A program made the position numbers and the translations under genes. DNA of 64,000 bases from Endozoicomonas sp. 4G (GTDB taxonomy: Bacteria > Pseudomonadota > Gammaproteobacteria > Pseudomonadales > Endozoicomonadaceae), in assembly GCF_023822025.1 (NCBI RefSeq), contig NZ_CP082909.1, positions 3,214,001 through 3,278,000 of the forward strand. Reading direction: 5' to 3'. Every line of letters starts with the position of its first letter. Within the stretch, counting starts at the first letter, position 1. Under the pieces are notes generated by a model, which saw only the letters and a program-made list of their open reading frames with translations, had not been told where the DNA came from and searched no databases. This document shows, piece after piece, positions 1-6,712 of this stretch.

Positions 1-129
1 GGTAAAGGACTCTCAACCAACCTGGTGGGTGTCGGTGACCCTACCTGTAAAGGTCCCGCACTGCTTCAGGAACAGTACGTTGGAGGCACGATTCGCCATA
101 CCATTCCGGTAGCGATTCAAAAAGCTTAA
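1..129 (+). CDS. C-terminal end of a TtrA-like molybdopterin oxidoreductase (cut by window edge)
   Basis: The open frame entering from the left edge translates to about 42 residues ending in TAA at 127-129. It matches the extreme C-terminus of the complete TtrA-like protein at 11528-14569: both have the pattern STN-x5-GDPTC followed by an IRH-(T/S)-IP motif near the end. The two are clearly diverged, so this is a paralogous molybdoenzyme large subunit and not a recent copy. By family it would be a periplasmic, Tat-exported catalytic subunit carrying a bis-MGD molybdenum cofactor, but only the last portion of the cofactor-binding domain is visible. It implies that a second ttr-type operon lies to the left of the island. 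Confidence 0.75.
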   Translation, partial: GKGLSTNLVGVGDPTCKGPALLQEQYVGGTIRHTIPVAIQKA

Positions 130-273
130 CTTCCCTCACCTTCCCTCACTATGAATGACCTGATTTGACACGTTGATGTGTCAGGTCAGGTCATCACTTT
201 TGGCCTACATTGTTATTCAATCAACTGTGCAGATTGCAAATGCATTTGTGACCATAAAGCCAAAGGTGTCATT

Positions 274-1323
274 GTGAAAAAGCTAGAGGTACTGTGTCGT
301 TTTGTCGCTGCGATAGTGTTCCTGCTGATTCCCAGGATTTCAGTAGCAGACCCTTACCTACTTACTTTTGAAACTTCACAGGCACGGGTCAAAGTCTATC
401 TATCTATGGAACCTGATGCAGAAACGGGTGAAGTATCAGTACCCCACCGATCACATGAACCCCGTCCTGAGCGATTGTCGGGTGATGGCGGTGAAAATGA
501 GGAATGTGGGGCAGCGGGTGGCTTGCCCGTTTCCCAGCCAGGTGAAACGGTTTCTTCGTCAGTTTCAGTGTCGTTCCCTGATTTCAGCGACAGAACTGAA
601 ACAACTGCTGTCGCTGAACCCTTAACCACTCAACCCATGGCTGGCTCGACGCATTCTGTCGAATACCAAACGGGAAACGCCCTGGTTTCCGCCTCGTTGG
701 AAAGCGGGGAGGGAAATGGCAGGGTTCCCTTTTTCCATCTTCCTGCAAGCCAATTGAAAGACTTTGTCCGTGTATTCGCCAGCCTGGTTACCATGAACGC
801 TAACAAGATGTATACCCTCCGGCCCTTCCCCCGATGTGGTCCTTTTGTATTTGACTCAGAGGCAAACCCGTCCTGGTTTTATGGAAAGATTGCAGTTTTT
901 CCATCATTGTTTCTGACGGCGGCAGGCTCTGTCAGCGGGTTTGCCATGGGTGGAGCTCCCAGTGCCGGAATAGGAGCCGGATGCCTCGTCGCAGGGCTGG
1001 TCTACAGCGCCGCAAATGCCTGGTACTATAGTCGCACTCGTTTTCCAAACCAGTTTCAGGTGAGTTTCACGTTCAGCCTGAGCCATTTGATTGATGATTT
1101 GCAGCACATTGCGGCCATGCTACAATGCTCAGGAGGTTATGATTTGATGTGGTTTAGTTTGAATGAGCAGCAGAGCCGCCAGACGATCAGGTTCAATGTC
1201 AGGATGCCACAGGCAGTGGACGCCAACCAGCTAAAAGTCTGGCTCGAAAGTCGTAATCAACGATTAGCTAATCCATTTCAGATAGCGGTCTGTGCCATCG
1301 ACGAATGTGAAACCGGATTTTAG
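274..1323 (+). CDS. Secreted protein of unknown function
   Basis: I do not recognise a family. A GTG start at 274 is preferred over the upstream TTG-type start at 178. It puts a classical Sec signal peptide at the N-terminus (two lysines, then a hydrophobic stretch, with likely cleavage after the VADP region at about residue 25), and an AAAGGTG stretch lies just upstream. The mature part has an acidic, Ser/Thr/Pro-rich segment (about residues 45-130), then a segment containing two Gly/Ala-rich hydrophobic stretches (about 207-250), which may be membrane-inserting. The C-terminal region is more compact and has three cysteines. It sits between the left TtrA-like fragment and the ephrin-like genes, which point towards it, so it belongs to the same secreted-protein island. 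Confidence 0.55.
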   Translation: MKKLEVLCRFVAAIVFLLIPRISVADPYLLTFETSQARVKVYLSMEPDAETGEVSVPHRSHEPRPERLSGDGGENEECGAAGGLPVSQPGETVSSSVSVSFPDFSDRTETTAVAEPLTTQPMAGSTHSVEYQTGNALVSASLESGEGNGRVPFFHLPASQLKDFVRVFASLVTMNANKMYTLRPFPRCGPFVFDSEANPSWFYGKIAVFPSLFLTAAGSVSGFAMGGAPSAGIGAGCLVAGLVYSAANAWYYSRTRFPNQFQVSFTFSLSHLIDDLQHIAAMLQCSGGYDLMWFSLNEQQSRQTIRFNVRMPQAVDANQLKVWLESRNQRLANPFQIAVCAIDECETGF

Positions 1324-2426
1324 AGCTCAGATAACTTTATAGAGAAACAGATATACGGGATCAAAAGCGCCAATGCTGATAGGCCAGGGGAGTTTGCTTT
1401 ATTGATAGCGTGTTGGCTGATACTACGCACATTAACAAACAGTTTTGATTTCCATGCCCGCATCATTCTGTACCCGGATGTAGCCTCCAATAGATAAACG
1501 TCACCATTTTGGTATTCGGGTTTAAGTACCGTCAGACGCTCACCTGCTTTCTCACATAACCAGTTATCAACAATCGTTCCTTTGTCGTTTAGCAGAGTAA
1601 CACTGGTGTTAGGCGCTTTACACAGTGCAACCACCGGGTAGTGTTCCTGGTCGGAGAGCGTTATCGTCTGGGTCTGGTTATAGCCAATCTCCCATGCTAA
1701 CTCAACGAGTTCCGGCAATGAATCGTTATATCCGGTGAGAACCGCTTCAGTATCAGAGTCAATATCGTTATGGTTGTCAGTGATAATGCCAGCAACACTC
1801 ATTCTTACAGGTTTTATAAAACGGTGCCTCAGAGGAGAAGGGGTAGAAGGATCACTTGGAGGAATTATGTTCAACTTAGGGTCTGGATCTTTACAGAGAG
1901 GGTTGGTGTCACCCCGTTTTTTACAGACATAAATCTTGATACGCATGTTGTCTGTAAGACAATGTCCGCCTTTTCTGCTGTGAAGTGAACTCCTATAGCC
2001 ATCTGATGTGGAGAAAATATAGTAATACTTCCCTCCTTTGAAGCTTATGTAGTTCGGATCGGCAACGAATTCAGCAAATAATATACGATGGTGAGTAAGT
2101 TGGTTGGGATTGTCGCAAATAAAAGCATCCACTCTATCTGAATGTATTTCCGGTATCTCACAGTTTTCATAGTAGGTTTCGTTTTGTACAAGCCACATAT
2201 TTTCATACATTTCTGAGACTTGTCTCTCACCCTGGTATTGCTTTGCCACAGAAGGAACATTAGGACAAATAAACGATAGCTTTGCGTTTAGCCTTACAGC
2301 TATGGTTTTGTTCTCATCCTGCGTATATAAATCTTTCATCCACAGAGCACTTGTGTAGATATCTCTGGCATCGCAGGCCTGAAACAGATGAAATAACAAT
2401 AGGAATCCGATTAAAACAGCTTGCAT
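1320..2426 (-). CDS. Secreted ephrin-like ectodomain protein with C-terminal hydrophobic tail
   Basis: The 368-residue protein has a Sec signal peptide (residues 1-20), then an ephrin-like ectodomain (about 24-170). Visible ephrin hallmarks are a CPN motif at Cys54, Cys89 in YENCEIP, Cys104 in FICDNPN, a YYYI-x-STS core strand (134-141) and a GGHC motif with Cys156 followed by a basic beta strand. These four cysteines correspond to the two disulfides of animal ephrins, and the spacing around FxEF to YYxIxSTS matches human ephrin-B2 as I recall it without gaps. Residues about 236-334 form a second domain shared with the neighbouring gene, with Cys269 and Cys291. A hydrophobic tail (about 347-362) ends the protein, like a membrane or GPI-type anchor signal. 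Several NxS/T sequons are present. The start overlaps the 3' end of the upstream ephrin-like gene by 16 bp, so the two are probably cotranscribed. In animals ephrins are Eph receptor ligands; the role here is inferred. Confidence 0.8.
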   Translation of the reverse strand: MQAVLIGFLLLFHLFQACDARDIYTSALWMKDLYTQDENKTIAVRLNAKLSFICPNVPSVAKQYQGERQVSEMYENMWLVQNETYYENCEIPEIHSDRVDAFICDNPNQLTHHRILFAEFVADPNYISFKGGKYYYIFSTSDGYRSSLHSRKGGHCLTDNMRIKIYVCKKRGDTNPLCKDPDPKLNIIPPSDPSTPSPLRHRFIKPVRMSVAGIITDNHNDIDSDTEAVLTGYNDSLPELVELAWEIGYNQTQTITLSDQEHYPVVALCKAPNTSVTLLNDKGTIVDNWLCEKAGERLTVLKPEYQNGDVYLLEATSGYRMMRAWKSKLFVNVRSISQHAINKANSPGLSALALLIPYICFSIKLSEL

Positions 2427-4366
2427 AATCTTTCACTAGCAATAAGACACACTGACATTAAAAGTACCAATGTCGGCGGGCTGTAGAGTGAGTTTACGTT
2501 ATTAACAATGTGATGCTTAAAGCTAACAACATTGACAAACAGCTTCGATTTCCATACCCGTAAATGGCGATGCTCGGGTGATGCCTCAAATAGATAAACG
2601 TCACCATTTCGGTATTCGGGTTCGAGTATTGTCAGGTGCTCACCGACTTTCTGGCACAACCAGCTGCCAACAATGACTCCTTTATGGCTCAGCAGACTGA
2701 TCCTGGTGCCGGGTTCTCTACACAGTGCAACCACCGGGTAATGCTCTTCTTCAAAGATATATACAGTTCGGATCTTGTTATAGCCGATTGACCAGATTAA
2801 GCGCACAGGCTGTGGCAGTGAGTAATCATCCACAGTAGGAACCGTTGCTGTCGCCTCTACCGTAACGGCTACGATATCAGTGTCATTAGTCATCGCAAGA
2901 GCGGTAGTGCTTGCAGGATCAGTAGTGCTTGCGGGATCAGTAGTGGTTTCAGGATCAGTAGTGGTTACAGAATCGGTAGTGGTTACAGAATCGGTAGTGG
3001 TTGCAGGATCAGTAGTGGCTACAGAATAGTTAGTGGTTACAAAATCAGTAGTGGTTACAGAATCGGTAGTGGTTACAGAATAATTAGTGGTTGCAGGATC
3101 AGTAGTGGTTACAGAATAGTTAGTGGTTGCAGGATCAGTAGCGGTTACAGAATAGTTAGTGGTTGCAGGATCAGTAGCGGTTACAGAATAGTTAGTGGTT
3201 GCAGGATCAGTAGCGGTTACAGAATAGTTAGTGGTTGCAGGATCAGTAGCGGTTACAGAATAGTTAGTGGTTGCAGGATCAGTAGTGGTTACAGAATAGT
3301 TAGTGGTTGCAGGGTCAGTGGTGGTTACAGAATAGTTAGTGGTTGCAGGATCAGTAGCGGTTACAGAATAGTTAGTGGTTGCAGGGTCAGTGGTGGTTAC
3401 AGAATAGTTAGTGGTTGCAGGATCAGTAGTGGTTACAGAATAGTTAGTGGTTGCAGGGTCAGTAGTGGTTACAGAATAGTTAGTGGTTGCAGGGTCAGTG
3501 GTGGTTACAGAATAGTTAGTGGTTGCAGGATCAGTAGTGGTTACAGAATAGTTAGTGGTTGCAGGGTCAGTGGTGGTTACAGAATAGTTAGTGGTTGCAG
3601 GGTCAGTGGTGGTTACAGAATAGTTAGTGGTTGCAGGATCAGTAGTGGTTACAGAATAGTTAGTGGTTGCAGGGTCAGTGGTGGTTACAGAATAGTTAGT
3701 GGTTGCAGGATCAGTAGTGGTTACAGAATCGGTAGTAGTTGCAGGCATATTAAAAGGGTTTTTTATAGGAGCAGAAAGAAAAGCACCTGTTGCGCTGTAC
3801 CAGTTTAACTGAGGGTCTGGATAATTGCAGCCGGGATCCGTTTCATTATATTTTTTACAAATATAAATCTTGAGGCGCATATTATGTGTTCGACAATGTC
3901 CGTCTTTTTTATTCTCAAGTGAGCTTTTGTACCCGGTTGATGTGGAGATCAAATAGTAATATTCACCACCTTTAAAGACTCTGTCGTCTTTTCCAGCAGG
4001 ATGCTCAAGAATCATTAAGTCCAAATAAGACAAGTGGTTGGGATCGTCGCAATAAAAGGGCTTCAGTTTATCTGGTGGATTAGCTGGTATCTCGCAGTTA
4101 TCGTAGTAAGTTTGGTTTGTAAACAACCATATATTTTCATGCATACTCAGGGTTTGTCTATCCCAGCTGCGCTTCCTTACTGTGGTACCAATATTGGGGC
4201 AAACTAAAGTCAGCTTGGAGTTCAGGCTTACAGATATGCTCTTGTTCTCAGCACGGGAATATAACTCGTCAATCCACCAGGCACTTTGGTAGGTTTTACG
4301 AGCGTCGCAGGCGCAGGTCTGAAACAGATGGAATAAAAACAGCAGTCCGATTAAGACAAATCGCAT
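2411..4366 (-). CDS. Secreted ephrin-like protein with mucin-like Thr-rich repeat stalk
   Basis: This 651-residue paralogue of the adjacent gene has four parts. A signal peptide (1-22) is followed by an ephrin-like ectodomain (about 25-172) with cysteines 56, 91, 106 and 158 in ephrin positions and a YYYLISTS strand. A long Thr/Asp/Pro-rich stalk follows from about residue 208 to 500. Then comes the same C-terminal domain as in the neighbour, with a CREP...WLC cysteine pair, and a hydrophobic tail. The stalk contains about 18 near-identical copies of a 12-residue unit (TTTDPATTNYSV), each with an NYS N-glycosylation sequon and many potential O-glycosylation threonines. The architecture of globular ligand, mucin-like stalk and anchor is that of an animal cell-surface protein. 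It is the first gene of a two-gene unit and is divergently oriented to the zinc-finger gene, with a 70-bp shared upstream region. Confidence 0.8.
   Translation of the reverse strand: MRFVLIGLLFLFHLFQTCACDARKTYQSAWWIDELYSRAENKSISVSLNSKLTLVCPNIGTTVRKRSWDRQTLSMHENIWLFTNQTYYDNCEIPANPPDKLKPFYCDDPNHLSYLDLMILEHPAGKDDRVFKGGEYYYLISTSTGYKSSLENKKDGHCRTHNMRLKIYICKKYNETDPGCNYPDPQLNWYSATGAFLSAPIKNPFNMPATTTDSVTTTDPATTNYSVTTTDPATTNYSVTTTDPATTNYSVTTTDPATTNYSVTTTDPATTNYSVTTTDPATTNYSVTTTDPATTNYSVTTTDPATTNYSVTTTDPATTNYSVTTTDPATTNYSVTATDPATTNYSVTTTDPATTNYSVTTTDPATTNYSVTATDPATTNYSVTATDPATTNYSVTATDPATTNYSVTATDPATTNYSVTTTDPATTNYSVTTTDSVTTTDFVTTNYSVATTDPATTTDSVTTTDSVTTTDPETTTDPASTTDPASTTALAMTNDTDIVAVTVEATATVPTVDDYSLPQPVRLIWSIGYNKIRTVYIFEEEHYPVVALCREPGTRISLLSHKGVIVGSWLCQKVGEHLTILEPEYRNGDVYLFEASPEHRHLRVWKSKLFVNVVSFKHHIVNNVNSLYSPPTLVLLMSVCLIASERLCKLF
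3079..3730 (-). repeat. Tandem 36-bp coding repeat (about 18 copies)
   Basis: A 36-bp unit repeats head to tail with only a few point differences (ATC or GTC codon variants, and GTA versus GCG variants giving TTT or TAT in the peptide). It encodes the 12-residue stalk unit of the ephrin-like protein. All copies keep the reading frame. Unequal recombination would therefore change stalk length in 12-residue steps without breaking the protein. Degenerate copies follow at 2900-3078, the C-terminal side of the stalk. Confidence 0.9.
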
Positions 4367-4436
4367 AGTCTTTCTCTAATGACAACTCGTAACAAACGTA
4401 GCAGACCTATTTGCACGCCTCCATAAAAACCGTTGT

Positions 4437-5717
4437 TTGTCGATGCTGACGACTAACCTGAAATCACAACAAACATTTCAACGACTGGGAAGCCGAACCT
4501 TGCTATTCAAAAAAACATTGATTTTGATCTTGGTTATTACCTTTTCTGTGCATTGCTCTCATAGCCATGCCCAGGAAAACAGGTTGCCTTTGCTCTTCGC
4601 TCTGGCTGTTAGAGAGGCTAATGCCCTGCCACTCTACACCCCCTTGAAGCCAGACACTCGCTATTGCTTTGCTCCTGACTCTGGCGTCGAAACTGAGGTT
4701 TACATTGGAGCAACCGCTGATGAGGATTCTGGCAGTGAAGGCAGCGACAACTCTGATGAAAACAACGACAACGGTTCAGACGAAAACAAAACGGATAGCG
4801 AATCTGAAATTCAGTATGTAACCATGGCACTTAATCCTTTTCGAGCACCCAATGAAATCAGTACGTATTGTACGACTCTGGAAGTGAAAAAGATTAAGCA
4901 GGAGCCCCTTTCAGACAGTGAAGCACTCACTGAGTCAGAGGGAGGAGTGACAGCAGCAGACTCTTTTAACAACCAGGAAATCACCTCACCTGCTTACAGT
5001 ACCACCCAGAGACCCAAGGCATACCAGTGTGACCATGAAGGATGCAACTACAGTAGCAAACGGGCGGACCATCTGAAAAGGCACGAACAGACCCACCTGC
5101 CTGCCGACCAGAGACTCAGAGTGCACCAGTGTGACCATGAGGGCTGCGACTACAGCACCGGCCAGGAAGGCCACCTGAAAAGGCACAAACAGACTCACCT
5201 GCCTACCGACCAGAGACTCAGAGTGCACCAGTGTGACCATGAGGGCTGCAACTTCAGTGCCTATCAGGGGAGCCACCTGAGAATGCACAAACAGACCCAC
5301 CTGCCTGCCAACCGGAGACCCAAGGTCCACCAGTGCAACCATAAAGACTGCAACTACCGCACCGATCGCTTAGGTCACCTGGAAACACACAAACAGACCC
5401 ACCTGCCTATCGACCAGAAACTCAAGGTACATCTGTGTGACCACGAGGGCTGCAACTTCAGCACCGGCTACACGAACAGTCTGAAAAAGCACAAACAGAC
5501 CCACCTGTCTGGCGACCAGAGGCCCATGAGACTCAAAGTGCACCAGTGTGACCATGAGGGCTGCAACTACAGCACCGACAACACGGGCAATTTGAATAGG
5601 CACAAACAGACCCACCTGCCTGCCGACCAGAGATCCAGTAGACCCAAAAGAAAAGCCGATGACCCGCCGCCATCTCACAAGAAAAGACGACAGCAACTGG
5701 GCCAAACAACACCATAA
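4437..5717 (+). CDS. Signal-peptide-bearing C2H2 zinc-finger protein (six fingers)
   Basis: The 426-residue protein has a hydrophobic signal peptide (about residues 25-46, cleavage near SHAQ). An acidic Ser/Asp/Glu-rich region (about 90-125) and an IKQEP motif at 153-157 follow. Six regularly spaced C2H2 zinc fingers begin at residues 198, 232, 266, 300, 334 and 371. Each is C-x4-C-x12-H-x3-H with the signature CDHEGCNY and linkers built on HLPADQR. The C-terminus has basic clusters RPKRK and KKRR that resemble nuclear localisation signals. TTG at 4437 or ATG at 4443 may start it. The last residues (QQLGQTTP) are encoded by DNA duplicated from the cytochrome b gene of the ttr-like operon. By family the fingers bind DNA or RNA in eukaryotic nuclei. 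Secretion followed by action in a host nucleus is inference. Confidence 0.8.
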   Translation: MSMLTTNLKSQQTFQRLGSRTLLFKKTLILILVITFSVHCSHSHAQENRLPLLFALAVREANALPLYTPLKPDTRYCFAPDSGVETEVYIGATADEDSGSEGSDNSDENNDNGSDENKTDSESEIQYVTMALNPFRAPNEISTYCTTLEVKKIKQEPLSDSEALTESEGGVTAADSFNNQEITSPAYSTTQRPKAYQCDHEGCNYSSKRADHLKRHEQTHLPADQRLRVHQCDHEGCDYSTGQEGHLKRHKQTHLPTDQRLRVHQCDHEGCNFSAYQGSHLRMHKQTHLPANRRPKVHQCNHKDCNYRTDRLGHLETHKQTHLPIDQKLKVHLCDHEGCNFSTGYTNSLKKHKQTHLSGDQRPMRLKVHQCDHEGCNYSTDNTGNLNRHKQTHLPADQRSSRPKRKADDPPPSHKKRRQQLGQTTP

Positions 5718-6620
5718 CCGCTGTTTTGAAACCATTAAAAAGCCATAAGGATACTTTGACATGGATAGACGTAATGCTATTCGGCTGATGATCGGCGGTG
5801 CTGCGGTATCAATGATCTCTGCTACACCGGCCATCGCCGCCATTCGTAAAGGCAGTAGTAATGGCGAAAAACATCTGGCCATGGCCATCGACCTGAAAAG
5901 TTGCAATGGCTGCAAAGCCTGTGTAACCGCCTGCGGTGTTGAAAATGGCAACCGCCCTGATGAACACCGCACTCAGGTATTGCAGGCCATCGTTGAAAAA
6001 GACGACAAACAATACGCACTGAACCTGCCACTGTTGTGTAATAACTGCAGCGAGCCTTCCTGCGTCACTGTCTGCCCAACCGGTGCTACTTTCAAACGTA
6101 AGGAAGACGGCATCATTGTGGTGGATTCCACCAGCTGTATTAACTGCCGCTTCTGCAGTATGGCCTGTCCCTATGACGGCTCACGATTCAGCAACAGTGA
6201 TACCGGCACTATGGATAAATGCAATTTCTGCGTCCAGCGAAGAAGCCGAGCAACCCCGCAGCCTGCATATTGAACAGAACTGGCAGAGATAATCATGATG
6301 AAACGTAGGGATTTCCTCAAATCCGGCCCAATAGCCGCAGCCGCAGCGGTCGCTTCCGGTACCTGTCTGGCGTCCGATAGCAAGCGTGAAGACGTCAGTA
6401 AATACGCACCCACTTCTCTGAGCCCTGAATTCAAGGTCAACAGCAGTGGTGAACTTGAAGCCAATCCCGATCAACGGATGGCCTTTTCCATGTGCTTTGG
6501 CTGTTACTCAACCTGTGCGGTCAGGGCAAGAATCGATAACGCATCGGATCAGGTGGTCAGAGTGGCAGGCAACCCCTATGGCGCCGCGGCCCTCACCACT
6601 CCCATGGATCTGGCAACACC
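5688..6620 (+). repeat. Duplicated 933-bp copy of ttr-like operon segment
   Basis: This block is nearly identical to 10742-11853, covering the last bases of the cytochrome b gene, ttrB-like and the start of ttrA-like. It lacks 179 bp corresponding to 11288-11466. The deletion lies exactly between two CCAGCGAA octamers in the full copy, suggesting slippage or short-homology recombination. The left boundary falls inside the end of the first zinc-finger gene. The right boundary joins sequence resembling the upstream region of the second zinc-finger gene. Confidence 0.92.
5761..6292 (+). pseudogene. Decayed duplicate of ttrB-like ferredoxin gene
   Basis: The first 160 codons match the intact gene at 10815-11525 almost perfectly, including the twin-arginine start and the first three cysteine clusters. 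A 179-bp internal deletion at about 6243 then shifts the frame, and translation stops at 6273 after about ten foreign residues. The lost segment carried the fourth cysteine cluster (LPACVESC). The original stop codon survives out of frame at 6290-6292. The product could not hold the full set of four [4Fe-4S] clusters, so I call it non-functional. Confidence 0.9.
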
Positions 6621-6669
6621 TCCTGGGAGCCTCAAAAAAACTTCCGACCTCTCTCCAGATTTTTACTAA
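6295..6669 (+). pseudogene. Truncated duplicate of ttrA-like molybdoenzyme gene (5' fragment)
   Basis: The fragment encodes the Tat signal (KRRDFLK) and the first [4Fe-4S] motif (CFGC-x3-C) of the TtrA-like protein at 11528. It diverges abruptly after position 6620, where the zinc-finger upstream sequence begins, and stops at 6669. Only about 109 of 1013 residues are retained, so no catalytic domain is possible. It marks the right edge of the duplicated block. Confidence 0.9.
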
Positions 6670-6712
6670 CCTGATATCCCAATAAACATTTCAACGACTG
6701 GAAACTCAGGCC

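Noticed and set aside
3079-3730. 36-bp direct repeats resembling a CRISPR array
   Set aside because: The units follow each other without spacers and keep a reading frame inside the ephrin-like gene; they are protein-coding repeats.
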